Positions 24,121-32,911 of a stretch of DNA of 39,014 nt are shown here, piece by piece; position 1 is the first letter of the stretch; each line of letters begins with the position of its first letter. The DNA is taken from the NCBI GenBank assembly GCA_903889915.1, contig CAISZK010000413.1:1-39014 (forward strand). Direction: 5' to 3'. Source of the stretch: an uncultured Bacteroidota bacterium. Lineage in GTDB: Bacteria > Bacteroidota > Bacteroidia > Bacteroidales > CG2-30-32-10. The notes below the pieces were generated by a model that was not told the DNA's origin, ran no database searches, and saw only the letters and a list, made by a program, of their open reading frames with translations. The position numbers and the translations under genes were made by a program.

Positions 24121-25404
24121 TTATTCTTTTATGAATCTCCTTGTCGCAATTCCCTTGTCTGTCTGAAATGTCGCATAATAAAAGCCCTTTACAAAATTTG
24201 AAATATCTACAGATGTTTTTGTTTGAATGAGTGCTTGCTTGGATAATAATTGACCTTGTATATTGTAAATCGAAAGTGTTGCAACTTTGTTTGGGGTAGC
24301 GGTTTCAATAATCAGATTGTTTTGTGCAGGGTTAGGAAAAATATTAAAGTCCCGGGGATTATACTCATTTATGCCTGCTATCTGCACATAGATCATATTG
24401 GAAGTGTCCGAAATACAACCATTGGTGTCAGCCACCACTGTGAAGTAATATCCTGTTGTATATGCAATATAGTACTGCAATGTATCACCCACAAGCAATA
24501 CGTTTCCCAAGGAATCACGATAATACCACTGATTACCAAGAGGAACATTGGAAACCAATGAGTCATTATTCACAAGCGTAACCACAGGTGTTGGAAATAT
24601 AGTAACCATTGTTTGAACAGGAGGGTCTGCTTGTCCATTTACTGTCATTATCATTGTATAAATTCCTGAATTTGCATTTGTAGCATTTGGAATTGAAGGG
24701 TTCATCAAAGTTGAAGTGAATCCGTTAGGCCCGGTCCAGCTATATGTTGCACCGTTAACAGGATTTCCAACTGTGAGGTTCAGTGTCTGCCCTGCACATA
24801 AGGGACCATTATTGGCAATTAATGTTGCAATCATTGAACAATCCGTACTTCCCGGTCCCATTACCTGTGAAAAGAAAATATTACAAGGAACATTAGAGTA
24901 ATTTGAAATCATTAATAAGTAATACTGGCCGGTGTAGGCATTTGGAATATAACACCACTCTACCGAGCTTACATCATAGCTGCAATCAACAACGTTCCCA
25001 CTTGGATAACCACCACCTTGTCCTGACGCATGATGACTGGCAAGACCAACACCTCCGGTAAGGGAATCGCAGGCTGGCGAGGGTGTAAATGGCCCCCAAC
25101 AACAAAAATCAACGTCATTGGTACTGTTTCCTCCCACCATCTTAATTTCAAGGTTTCCCGGATTTGCTATTTTCAAATAATACCATGCAGGGTTTGGTTC
25201 CGACCCAAGGCAACTATAACTTGGACCTGCTTGAGCAGTACCCGAATTTACTCCGGCAGGATAACTATAAGTGCTGCCGGTGCAAAAAGGAAAAGCAGTT
25301 GAACATAAATTATTTTGCGAAAAATTTCTTCCTGGGATGAATAATAAAACTAAAACGAATGACAGATAAAATATCATTGTCGGTCTTGATGGTTTATTTT
25401 TCAT
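24121..25404 (-). CDS. Secreted T9SS-sorted protein with Ig-like domain
   Basis: A 427-residue protein. Signal peptide IFYLSFVLVLLFIPGRNFSQ. The first domain (about 32-185) is the Cys-rich beta-sandwich frequent in Bacteroidetes secreted proteins (CSTAFPFCTG, WYYLKIANPGNLEIKM, DVDFCCWGPF). An Ig/PKD-like domain follows (GPLCAGQTLNLTVGNPVNGATYSWTGPNG). The last 75 or so residues are a type A sorting domain (FNIFPNPAQNNLIIE, then GFYYATFQTDKG, ending in RRFIKE). It should be exported and anchored outside the cell. Function unknown; adhesion or display is typical for such architecture. Confidence 0.88.
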   Translation of the reverse strand: MKNKPSRPTMIFYLSFVLVLLFIPGRNFSQNNLCSTAFPFCTGSTYSYPAGVNSGTAQAGPSYSCLGSEPNPAWYYLKIANPGNLEIKMVGGNSTNDVDFCCWGPFTPSPACDSLTGGVGLASHHASGQGGGYPSGNVVDCSYDVSSVEWCYIPNAYTGQYYLLMISNYSNVPCNIFFSQVMGPGSTDCSMIATLIANNGPLCAGQTLNLTVGNPVNGATYSWTGPNGFTSTLMNPSIPNATNANSGIYTMIMTVNGQADPPVQTMVTIFPTPVVTLVNNDSLVSNVPLGNQWYYRDSLGNVLLVGDTLQYYIAYTTGYYFTVVADTNGCISDTSNMIYVQIAGINEYNPRDFNIFPNPAQNNLIIETATPNKVATLSIYNIQGQLLSKQALIQTKTSVDISNFVKGFYYATFQTDKGIATRRFIKE

Positions 25405-26123
25405 AATAAGTATTTATAAAAATGGTTAAAAATAGGTTCTTGTAAAATAGTATTGTCAACGGTTACCTCCTGTCGAATGATGATAATACAAGCAAAATTG
25501 TTTCCTTTATTAATATCGTTATAATAGGGCCGAAAATTATCCTGTTAAAAGCAAGTGTCACAGTGCACGTTTGAAAGAAGTAAATTCAATAATTTGTTTC
25601 ATGTAATTGTTTTTTAAAACCCACCGCCAACAAACTAATACGACACGCAGGATTTCGTGATAAATTTACCACTAAGGGCACCAGGTTCACTAAGCTTCAC
25701 TAAGAAATTACTTAGTGTTTCTGAGTGTTCTGAGTGATCTTAGTGTTGAAAAGAAAATTATCCTTTAATCTATCCTAAGTAAATTTTTTCCAAAATTACA
25801 AAAATTATTTGCACCTTATATATTTTACATCAAAGTTTTCAACAATGGGAAAAACACAGCAGGGATGAATTTTTCCCGAAACTTTAGTTCTCTTTTAATT
25901 GTGAGAATTAAAAATCAGATTCGCGCCACCTCTGAAAAATCCAACTCTATAAACATGTAATCCGGGATTAAAGAAACCTGTCAGCGTTTTTTCAACCTGA
26001 CAGCGTTTTGTAAACAAAAAAAATCTCATTTTCGAAATGCGGCTATAGCCAATTACCCTTTTTGATCTTTATTCATTTCATTAAAATGAACTGCAATAAA
26101 TACCACCCATTATTTTAAGATCA
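25405..26123. other. 719-bp intergenic region with two small repeat elements
   Basis: No supportable gene. 25666-25750 holds a decayed inverted-repeat element listed separately. 25975-26010 has two copies of AACCTGNCAGCGTTTT spaced 19 bp, whose cores CTGTCAG (25978-25984) and CTGACAG (25997-26003) are inverted relative to each other. The first 60 bases presumably hold the promoter of the minus-strand T9SS gene, but no box matched well. Confidence 0.55.
25666..25750. repeat. Degenerate CACTAAG/CTTAGTG inverted repeat
   Basis: Starts with TTACCACTAA, then three direct CACTAAG copies. The hairpin CACTAAG-aaatta-CTTAGTG lies at 25698-25717. Degraded GAGTGTTCT and CTTAGTG copies follow on the right. 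The left end shares TTACCACTAA with the element at 37551, so both may belong to one family. Confidence 0.6.
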
Positions 26124-26999
26124 TCACTTATTCACAATTTGAAGAAGCTTTTTCAGATCTTTCACTTTACGCTTTTGGTCAATTTTGCTATAGATGGCTA
26201 TCAGTTCGCTGATGTGAATGGAAATAATATCAAGGTTTGAACATGGTAAAAAATATTTTTCCTGAGGCTCAACTTTAATGTCCATCAGGTATCTCTCCAC
26301 TTCTTTCCTCGAAAATATTGCTCCCTTATAAAACGGGTTGATATAAAACCTCACGTCATTTACCTGTGGCTGCCCCTCCCCTTCTTCAGTTTCGTCCATA
26401 AATGCAAGAATAAACTGACCGGGCAGGTCAACACCGTAAACCGGTAAATGCAATTGGCGAGCGATGATGATATACAAAATCCCAAGCGACACAGCATTTC
26501 CCTTGTGGGTTTCGAGAAGTGTATTCAGGTAGGCGCTTTTCAGATCATAAAAACTTTCAGTGTTCCCCGTAAAACCGTTCGTATCATAAATCACATGGTT
26601 GATAAAAGTGATCTTTTCAGGGTCCGGTTGCTGGTCATTCAATTGAATCCAGATGTCACGAAGGATGATCTCGATCTGTGTCCTGATGTCATCTTCCTTC
26701 ACTTTGTAATGTTCCAGGCGGGCAAGGCGGATACACATCTCAATCATTTCATAATCGTCCAGGTCCTTCTTTCCTTCAAGATCGGCGCAGAGTGCAGCAA
26801 ACTGTATCTCATAATTTATTTCCTGCAGGCGTTGAAGAACCATCGAATCAAAAGTGTTCTCACTTTTCTCAAGCAGAACAGGAATGGCAGCAGTTCCAAA
26901 CGAAAGAATTTTCAAAGCTATTCCTTCAAATATCTCCTCGCTCGGCTCATCAATCAGGCTGACCAAAGCATTAAGTTCACTTTCGTCCTTTTCGTTCAT
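26124..26999 (-). CDS. SirB1/transglutaminase-like family protein
   Basis: A 291-residue cytoplasmic protein. An N-terminal helical part (about 1-115) precedes the SirB1-type transglutaminase-like core GNAVSLGILYIIIARQLHLPVYGVDLPGQFILAF. In members I recall, the last motif carries His (PxHF); here the residue before F is Gln, so a catalytic role is doubtful. The C-terminus is helical and basic. It follows the phosphorylase gene on the same strand. The 119-bp spacer between them is entirely a heptamer array that abuts its ATG, leaving no visible Shine-Dalgarno sequence. Confidence 0.8.
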   Translation of the reverse strand: MNEKDESELNALVSLIDEPSEEIFEGIALKILSFGTAAIPVLLEKSENTFDSMVLQRLQEINYEIQFAALCADLEGKKDLDDYEMIEMCIRLARLEHYKVKEDDIRTQIEIILRDIWIQLNDQQPDPEKITFINHVIYDTNGFTGNTESFYDLKSAYLNTLLETHKGNAVSLGILYIIIARQLHLPVYGVDLPGQFILAFMDETEEGEGQPQVNDVRFYINPFYKGAIFSRKEVERYLMDIKVEPQEKYFLPCSNLDIISIHISELIAIYSKIDQKRKVKDLKKLLQIVNK

Positions 27000-27000
27000 G

Positions 27001-27119
27001 GATGTTGGGTGTTGGGTGTTGGATGTTGGATGTTAGATGTTGGATGTTAGATCTTGGATGTTGGATCTTGGATCTTGGATCTTGGATCTTGGAATTTGAG
27101 ACTTGGATCTTGGAATTTT
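27001..27119. repeat. Heptamer array (GATSTTG), 17 units
   Basis: Seventeen uninterrupted 7-bp units, mainly GATGTTG on the left grading into GATCTTG on the right, with two GGTGTTG, two GATGTTA and some decayed units. They fill the full spacer between the phosphorylase stop and the SirB1-like ATG. The gradient suggests local slippage or unequal exchange. Confidence 0.92.
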
Positions 27120-27991
27120 CACGCAGTGATTCTGTCCAGCACCATCTGAATCATTTTTTCAACAGCCGGATGATAATCCTTGCTGAATTGTTTGCTCACG
27201 CGGTTAGCGATGATTGTACAAATTGTGACAGCCTGATGCCCGAGCACAGCGCTCAATCCATACAATGCCGAAGTTTCCATTTCGAAATTGGTGATGCGGT
27301 TTCCTTTACAATTGAAAGTTTCCATTTTCTCATTCAACATCGGATCCAGAGGAACAATTCTCAGTTGCCTGCCCTGCGGTCCATAGAAACCTGAAGCAGT
27401 TGCAGTGATACCTTTAAACAACCCTTCACCGAGTTTCTTCATAAGAATTTCAGAGGCTCTGACTGTGTATGGCCTGGCAAGTCTTTTGCCCCAACCTGTA
27501 TGCTCCATAAATGCTTCGGTTATTTCATCGCTGAAAATATTTTTCTCAGTCTGATAAAAATTCAGCAATCCATCAAGGCCAAGTCCGTATTCCGACATCA
27601 CATAATTATCAACAGGGATATCAGCCTGCAGTGCGCCCGATGTGCCGAGCCTTACCAAATGAAGACTGGTTTTATTTTCTTTGATTTCACGATTGCCAAG
27701 ATCAATATTCACAAGCGCATCAAGCTCGTTAACGACAATGTCAATATTATCAGTCCCGATACCCGTTGACAAAACAGTGATCCTTTTTCCATTGTAAGAA
27801 CCGGTGTGCGTCAAAAATTCCCTGTTCTGTATCCTGCATTCAATATTTGTAAAGTGTTTGGAAATCGTCTCCACACGGCCCTGATCGCCTACAAGGATAA
27901 TATTGTTTGCAACCTGTTCAGGGTGCAACATCAGGTGATAAATACTGCCATCAGGATTGAGTATAAGTTCTGTTTCCGCAATTTTTCTCAT
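27119..27991 (-). CDS. udp: Nucleoside phosphorylase (uridine phosphorylase type)
   Basis: A 290-residue PNP/UDP-family enzyme. Phosphate-binding text ILVGDQGRVETISKHF and STGIGTDNIDIVVNEL are near the N-terminus. VRLGTSGALQADIPVD and the base/ribose site ITNFEMETSALYGLSAVLGH follow. These are the hallmarks of uridine phosphorylase-like enzymes (nucleoside + phosphate to base + ribose 1-phosphate). Length is slightly above that of E. coli Udp. ATG 27991 is preferred. It is divergent from the universal stress gene at 28104. Exact base preference cannot be read from the sequence. Confidence 0.87.
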   Translation of the reverse strand: MRKIAETELILNPDGSIYHLMLHPEQVANNIILVGDQGRVETISKHFTNIECRIQNREFLTHTGSYNGKRITVLSTGIGTDNIDIVVNELDALVNIDLGNREIKENKTSLHLVRLGTSGALQADIPVDNYVMSEYGLGLDGLLNFYQTEKNIFSDEITEAFMEHTGWGKRLARPYTVRASEILMKKLGEGLFKGITATASGFYGPQGRQLRIVPLDPMLNEKMETFNCKGNRITNFEMETSALYGLSAVLGHQAVTICTIIANRVSKQFSKDYHPAVEKMIQMVLDRITA

Positions 27992-28009
27992 AAGTAATAT
28001 TAGATTATG

Positions 28010-28024
28010 ACGAACAAAATTCGT
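28010..28024. promoter_or_regulatory. Small inverted repeat in the udp-usp divergent region
   Basis: ACGAA-caaaa-TTCGT lies between two divergent genes and could be an operator or chance. The rest of 27992-28103 shows no clear promoter pair. Confidence 0.25.
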
Positions 28025-28103
28025 TATTTTGCACGTTTTAATTAATGCAAATATAAAAAATAATCCCCATACCCATTCTTTAAAGAGTACACATTAGAAC
28101 AAA

Positions 28104-28973
28104 ATGAAAGGTCATTATAGTAACATACTGGTGCCAACAGATTTTTCGGAGCAGTCACTTCTTGCACTTGAGCAGTCGTTTACACTGGCAAGACTGCTGA
28201 ATGTTGAGATCACGTTATTGCATATTTTTGAGAAAACCAACATTCATTATGCATTTGGTTTATTATCGCGTGAGCCAAGTGAAGAAGAGTTGAACAATAA
28301 CCAGGAATCCTGTTATGCCCGTTTACTTCAAATTGCCGAAAGTTCTTCAAAAAATTCTTCAATAAAAGTCAATCCTTTATTGCTGAATGGAGTGGTTCAT
28401 GAAAAGATTCTTGGTGTAGCAAAAGACATTTATGCCCGTTTCATTGTCATGGCCACCAATAGTTCAGATCCTGACAAAAAGAAAGCATTTATCGGAACCA
28501 CCACCGCGAATGTTATACTCACAGCTCCATGTCCCGTCCTGACATTTAACGGAACAAACATCAGGGGAAATTTTGAAACAATTATTCTGCCGCTTGACCT
28601 GACCAAACAAACTCAACAAAAAATAACCAAGGCCATAGAGTTTGCCAAATATTACAACTCAACAATACGCGTAGTCTCTGTTCTACTCACCGACGAACCC
28701 GATGTTGTGAACCGCCTTACAGAACAACTCAAACTGGTGAAAGAATACATTGAGAAGCGGGACATTTTCACGACTGCAAAGATCATTCATGGCGATCCTG
28801 CTGCCGGCGGACTCACTTCATACATTATTGATTTCGCATACGAAAATAATGGCGATCTGATCATGATCATGACACAGCAGGAAGTTGATGCACGGGAGCA
28901 ATTTCTCGGATCCAGTGCAAAGGCTTTTATCACCAATGCAAAAATTCCGGTGCTTTCAATTACACCGAAATAA
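28104..28973 (+). CDS. Universal stress protein, tandem UspA domains
   Basis: A 289-residue protein made of two UspA domains (about 1-150 and 155-289). Domain 1 begins NILVPTDFSEQSLLALEQSF and ends GTTTANVILTAPCPVLTF. Domain 2 ends FLGSSAKAFITNAKIPVLSI. The Gly-containing nucleotide-binding loop is partly kept in both, so ATP binding is possible. Tandem Usp proteins are common single-gene stress proteins in Bacteroidetes. No partner is apparent in the divergent phosphorylase or the next operon. Confidence 0.92.
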   Translation: MKGHYSNILVPTDFSEQSLLALEQSFTLARLLNVEITLLHIFEKTNIHYAFGLLSREPSEEELNNNQESCYARLLQIAESSSKNSSIKVNPLLLNGVVHEKILGVAKDIYARFIVMATNSSDPDKKKAFIGTTTANVILTAPCPVLTFNGTNIRGNFETIILPLDLTKQTQQKITKAIEFAKYYNSTIRVVSVLLTDEPDVVNRLTEQLKLVKEYIEKRDIFTTAKIIHGDPAAGGLTSYIIDFAYENNGDLIMIMTQQEVDAREQFLGSSAKAFITNAKIPVLSITPK

Positions 28974-29098
28974 AAAATTCTATAACCGGAAATGAAAGCA
29001 AGAATTACACATGATTTTTTTATTTCAGGATCAATGGTGACATTTTTTTAAACGGGTAAAGAAATCCGTAAAATCTTTAAAAGATCAAACTCTGGCAA

Positions 29099-29881
29099 AT
29101 GGACATAAATTCTATTCATACCGTTGTATTTATTGGCGCAGGCAATGTTGCATCACATTTGTTCGAAGCTTTTCAGAACACAGGACGAACAGTTGTTCAG
29201 GTGTACAGCCGCAGCGAGATCTCAGCGAAAACACTTGCTGAAAAATATGGAACACCATACACCTGCGACCTTGAACAGATCAATAAAAATGCCGACCTTT
29301 ACATAATCTCGGTCAGTGATGCAGCGCTGCCATTGATTGCACAGACAATGAAAACCGGCGATAAACTTGTTGTGCACACTTCGGGGTTTCACTCAATGAA
29401 AGCTATTGAAGGAGTCTCTGAAAATATCGGAGTTTTTTATCCGCTTCAAACTTTTACCAAAAACAGGGCTGTTGATCTTCTCACGATACCTTTGTGCATT
29501 GAAGCGAACAGCAATGCAAGCCTTGGTTTGCTCGAAGACCTTGCCCTTTCATTTACTCCGGATGTGAGAATGATCAATTCACTGCAAAGAAAAAAAATTC
29601 ATCTCGCAGCAGTGTTTGCCTGTAATTTCACAAATCATTTGTACCGGGTTGCCGAAGAAATAATAAGCAGTTGCGATGTTCCTTTCGACATACTGAAACC
29701 ATTGATAAAAGAAACTGCCAACAAAGTCATGAATATTCATCCACACGATGCACAAACAGGCCCCGCCAGAAGAAATGATGCAGCAGTGATGGAACAACAT
29801 TTGAAAATGCTGGACGATGATGACAACAAAGAATTGTATGTAAAGATCAGTTCAATGATCAGGAAAGAATTTGAAATATGA
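29099..29881 (+). CDS. Rossmann/DUF2520 oxidoreductase-like protein
   Basis: A 260-residue protein. The N-terminal NAD(P)-binding Rossmann fold has VFIGAGNVASHLFEAF and ADLYIISVSDAALP. The C-terminal DUF2520 helical domain has KIHLAAVFACNFTNHLYRVAEE and HPHDAQTGPARRND. The fold is that of ketopantoate-reductase or F420-dependent reductase relatives; the substrate is unknown. First gene of a same-strand row with kdsC, a UbiA prenyltransferase and maf, an arrangement I know from many Bacteroidetes. Confidence 0.88.
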   Translation: MDINSIHTVVFIGAGNVASHLFEAFQNTGRTVVQVYSRSEISAKTLAEKYGTPYTCDLEQINKNADLYIISVSDAALPLIAQTMKTGDKLVVHTSGFHSMKAIEGVSENIGVFYPLQTFTKNRAVDLLTIPLCIEANSNASLGLLEDLALSFTPDVRMINSLQRKKIHLAAVFACNFTNHLYRVAEEIISSCDVPFDILKPLIKETANKVMNIHPHDAQTGPARRNDAAVMEQHLKMLDDDDNKELYVKISSMIRKEFEI

Positions 29882-29923
29882 AAGTGGAAATTTGAAATTA
29901 TGAAGCTAGCACTGGCTATACGA

Positions 29924-29972
29924 AACTTTGAACCTTAAACCTTGAACCCAACAACAAACAACAAACTACTAA
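29924..29972. repeat. Degenerate heptamer array, 7 units
   Basis: Seven in-phase 7-bp units: AACTTTG, AACCTTA, AACCTTG, AACCCAA, CAACAAA, CAACAAA, CTACTAA. They fill much of the 103-bp spacer before kdsC. Weaker than the other arrays, but the phase is exact. Confidence 0.6.
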
Positions 29973-29984
29973 CCTTTTCAGCGC

Positions 29985-30509
29985 ATGAGCAATTTTAAAG
30001 AAAAACTTAAAAACATCACAACCTTCATTTTTGATTATGATGGCGTCCTTACCAATGGCAACGTTATTCTTACTGAAACCGGCGAGGCTTTGAGGACAGC
30101 GAATGTTAAGGATGGTTACGCCATGCAGTATGCAATTAAAAAAGGCTACAGGGTTGCTATTATTTCCGGGGGTATTTCACAAACCATCTCGAAGAGATTT
30201 CTTGCACTTGATGTACGGGATGTATTCCTGGGAGTGTGTAATAAAATTGAAGTGTATAAAGAATATCTCGAAAAAAATAATCTCGTGAATGATGAAATAT
30301 TATTCATGGGCGATGACATTCCCGATTATCATTTGATGTGCCTGGCAGGAATGCCCACCTGTCCGTCCAATGCTGCAGAGGAGATCAAGTCCGTTGCCAA
30401 ATATATTTCAAATATTAAAGGCGGCGATGGATGTGCGCGCGATGTGATAGAACAGGTGCTTAAAGTGCAGGGCAAATGGTTCGACACTGAACATGCTTTT
30501 AGCTGGTAG
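29985..30509 (+). CDS. kdsC: KdsC-type KDO 8-phosphate phosphatase
   Basis: A 174-residue HAD phosphatase. Nucleophile motif FIFDYDGVLTNG (Asp 17 and 19), VAIISGG (motif II), then FMGDDIPDYHLM (motif IV). Short HADs without a cap that form tetramers are the KdsC family, which removes phosphate from 3-deoxy-D-manno-octulosonate 8-phosphate in lipopolysaccharide core synthesis. Length and motif spacing fit. N-acylneuraminate 9-phosphatases look alike, but the context favours KdsC. Confidence 0.9.
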   Translation: MSNFKEKLKNITTFIFDYDGVLTNGNVILTETGEALRTANVKDGYAMQYAIKKGYRVAIISGGISQTISKRFLALDVRDVFLGVCNKIEVYKEYLEKNNLVNDEILFMGDDIPDYHLMCLAGMPTCPSNAAEEIKSVAKYISNIKGGDGCARDVIEQVLKVQGKWFDTEHAFSW

Positions 30510-30558
30510 TTCCGATATTCATGAAGATTTGTATTTTTGAAGAAAATTAAAAAATAAG

Positions 30559-31494
30559 ATGCTGCCATTTTTCAAGCTCATCCGCATTCAGAATTTGTTT
30601 ATTATTGCGGTAACGCAATATCTTTTCAGGTATGCCATCCTCATACCCGTCATGAATTTTGAACACATCAATCCCATGCTTAGTCATTTTAATTTCGCCC
30701 TGCTCGTGCTGTCAACAATACTGGTAGCAGCCGCCGGCTATGCAATCAATGATTATTTCGACCTCAGGATTGACAGGATCAATAAAAACAACAGGAATGT
30801 TGTTGGCAAAAATTTTTCCCGGCGAACGGTAATAAAATTTCATTTCGCATTAAATATTGTAGCGATCATTCTGGGGACATGGGTAAGTTATAAAGCCGGT
30901 TCACTCAAACTGGCAACGATCAATATCGTGATGGCAACATTGCTGTGGATGTATTCAGTGAAGTACAAAGCTTATTTTCTCGTGGGTAATATGCTGATCG
31001 CATTTTCAACTGCAATGACCATCATCGTTGTCTGGTTGTTTGATACGATCGCTATCAACAAGGCAGGGATGATTATCATTAACTACTCACACTTATTAAA
31101 TATTCTCATCTGGCTCTTTGTCGGGTTTGCTTTTGTTATTTCAATGATCAGGGAGATCATCAAAGATGTTGAAGATTTTGAAGGCGACAAAAAAGTTGGC
31201 TGCTCTACAATACCGGTGGTCATTGGAATTAATAAAACAAAGTATCTGTTGATTGCTCTCACCTCCTTATCTGTGCTGGCTTTATCGTTCATTGATTTTA
31301 AAGTTTACAGAACTTTTGGATTGAATTTTCCGTTCTGGTATATTGCAGTTGCAGTAGTTCTGCCTTTCATTTATTTGCTCTATACAACCATCAAAGCAAA
31401 AGAAAAAGAAGATTATTCTTTCATGAGCAGGGTCACCAAATTCCTTATGCTTGCAGGAGTCCTTTCAATGACATTTATTTTCCTGAAGTTTTAA
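30559..31494 (+). CDS. UbiA-family prenyltransferase (geranylgeranylglycerol-phosphate type)
   Basis: A 311-residue polytopic membrane protein. Two Asp-rich motifs bind Mg-diphosphate: NDYFDLRIDRINK (about 64-76) and KDVEDFEGDKKVG (about 200-212). Around them are eight or nine helices. This is the UbiA superfamily. The branch in Bacteroidetes next to kdsC and maf is usually annotated as geranylgeranylglycerol-phosphate geranylgeranyltransferase-like. The product in this organism is unknown; menaquinone-type substrates are an alternative. A TATTTTTG box at 30532-30539 might give an extra promoter. Confidence 0.88.
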   Translation: MLPFFKLIRIQNLFIIAVTQYLFRYAILIPVMNFEHINPMLSHFNFALLVLSTILVAAAGYAINDYFDLRIDRINKNNRNVVGKNFSRRTVIKFHFALNIVAIILGTWVSYKAGSLKLATINIVMATLLWMYSVKYKAYFLVGNMLIAFSTAMTIIVVWLFDTIAINKAGMIIINYSHLLNILIWLFVGFAFVISMIREIIKDVEDFEGDKKVGCSTIPVVIGINKTKYLLIALTSLSVLALSFIDFKVYRTFGLNFPFWYIAVAVVLPFIYLLYTTIKAKEKEDYSFMSRVTKFLMLAGVLSMTFIFLKF

Positions 31495-31504
31495 TTTCAT
31501 TTTG

Positions 31505-32086
31505 ATGCTACACGAAAAGCTTAAAGACTACAAAATAATTCTGGGTTCTCAATCACCGCGCCGACAACTATTGTTAAAGGGTCTTGATATTCCTTTTGAA
31601 GTAAAGGTAAAAGAAACCGAAGAAAATTTTCCTCCTCATTTGAAAAGAGAAGACATTGCAATTTATTTATGCAAAAAAAAAGCCGCAGCTTTTGAAAATG
31701 ATATTGATGATAAAACTCTTTTGATAACTGCAGATACCATCGTCTGGATCAATGAACATATATTGAACAAGCCCAAAGACCATGCGGACGGAGTGGAGAT
31801 ACTGACAGAACTTTCAGGTAAGATGCATGAAGTGATCACAGGTGTGTGCCTGAAAACAAAAAATAAAACAAGTTCATTTTATGCACTCACAAAAGTCTTT
31901 TTCAAAGAACTTTCACTAAAAGAAATTGAGTATTACATTTCAAATTATAAGCCCTGGGACAAAGCCGGCGCTTATGGCGCACAGGAATGGATAGGCTATG
32001 TTGCCATTGAGAAGATTGAAGGCTCGTACTTCAATGTAATGGGGCTGCCAACACGTATGCTTTATGAAGAACTAATGAGGTTTTAA
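31505..32086 (+). CDS. maf: Maf-family nucleotide pyrophosphatase
   Basis: A 193-residue protein from ATG 31505; a TTG just before is an artefact. Begins with the Maf signature ILGSQSPRRQLLLKGLDIPF. TADTIVWINEHILNKPKD and ITGVCLKTK follow, and later YKPWDKAGAYGAQEWIGY. Maf proteins hydrolyse dTTP/UTP or modified nucleotides as a house-cleaning activity. The GAYGAQ segment is typical of the dTTP/UTP-type branch. It starts 10 bp after ubiA, so it is co-transcribed. Confidence 0.92.
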   Translation: MLHEKLKDYKIILGSQSPRRQLLLKGLDIPFEVKVKETEENFPPHLKREDIAIYLCKKKAAAFENDIDDKTLLITADTIVWINEHILNKPKDHADGVEILTELSGKMHEVITGVCLKTKNKTSSFYALTKVFFKELSLKEIEYYISNYKPWDKAGAYGAQEWIGYVAIEKIEGSYFNVMGLPTRMLYEELMRF

Positions 32087-32163
32087 AGCATTTAGTATGT
32101 CTTGTTTTTTTTACTAATTTTGGGCACTCAAATTATCTGCTAATAAATTTTTTTTTACTTTAA

Positions 32164-32195
32164 TTTGGTTAATATGAAATTATGTGGTATTTTTG
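32164..32195 (+). promoter_or_regulatory. Candidate promoter of the ArsR-like gene
   Basis: TTTG (32164-32167) and TATTTTTG (32188-32195) match the Bacteroidetes -33 and -7 boxes with a 20-nt spacer. Start of transcription near 32202 would give a leader of about 180 nt, rich in A and T. Confidence 0.65.
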
Positions 32196-32384
32196 TCAAG
32201 GAATTTAAAGCTAAAACTTAAGACTTTATTAAATTTAGCGAAAAAGAAGTAGCATTTATTAATATAGTTATTTGTTTTAGCAATAATTTCATCAATTATA
32301 GAGTTCTATTAAAAACTAGAATAATTAATCAATAAATTAAAAACAAACAAAACAAAGTAAAAATTAATCTTAAAAAAAAAAGTT

Positions 32385-32687
32385 ATGGAAATTAATATTG
32401 AAAAAGCACGTTTCGCTATCAAGAGATTGCGGACATTATGCCATCCAATCAATCGCAGAATCGTTACTCTGCTTGAGACCGAAAAGGAACTGGATGTAAC
32501 TGACATTTACGAAAAACTGCGTCTGCAGCAGCCTATCGCTTCTCACTATCTGATAGAACTGAGAGAAAGAGGCATCTTATTATCAAGACGCGATGGTCGT
32601 AAAATTTATTACAGTGTTAACCCTCTCTTCGTTGATCAACTCAAAGAAGGCGTTGAAAGCTGTGTAAAAATTGAGATCGTAAAGTAA
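32385..32687 (+). CDS. ArsR-like winged-helix regulator
   Basis: A 100-residue DNA-binding protein. Fold order: helices (IKRLRTLCHPINRRIVTLLE), then the recognition region LRLQQPIASHYLIELRERGIL, then the wing SRRDGRKIYYSV. This is the ArsR-type winged helix. Only two Cys are present, not in the ELCVC metal-site pattern, so a metal sensor is unlikely. Single gene with its own promoter and terminator, consistent with autoregulation. The targets are unknown. Confidence 0.85.
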   Translation: MEINIEKARFAIKRLRTLCHPINRRIVTLLETEKELDVTDIYEKLRLQQPIASHYLIELRERGILLSRRDGRKIYYSVNPLFVDQLKEGVESCVKIEIVK

Positions 32688-32711
32688 AACTTTAATTTTA
32701 AAGTTATAATC

Positions 32712-32748
32712 AGGGTCACACTCTTCACTGGGTGTGACCTTGTTTTTT
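32712..32748 (+). terminator. Intrinsic terminator of the ArsR-like gene
   Basis: Stem AGGGTCACAC / GTGTGACCTT (with one G-T pair) at 32712-32721 and 32732-32741, followed by GTTTTTT. It lies 24 bp after the stop. Confidence 0.85.
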
Positions 32749-32911
32749 GTATCAAACCTTTTTCTGATTTTATTTTCTCCTGCAATCATTTTTTCTTTTC
32801 TCTTTGCCTGACTTTTTATATGTAGATTTGTGAATCAAATTTTACTATGCATTGTAATTTCAATTCTCATTTTTTTAGTATGGTTAATCCAAACACAAAA
32901 TAAAAAAACCT

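Noticed and set aside
32202-32384. Riboswitch in the long leader of the ArsR-like gene
   Set aside because: The leader is A+T-rich with no stable conserved stems that I could recognise.
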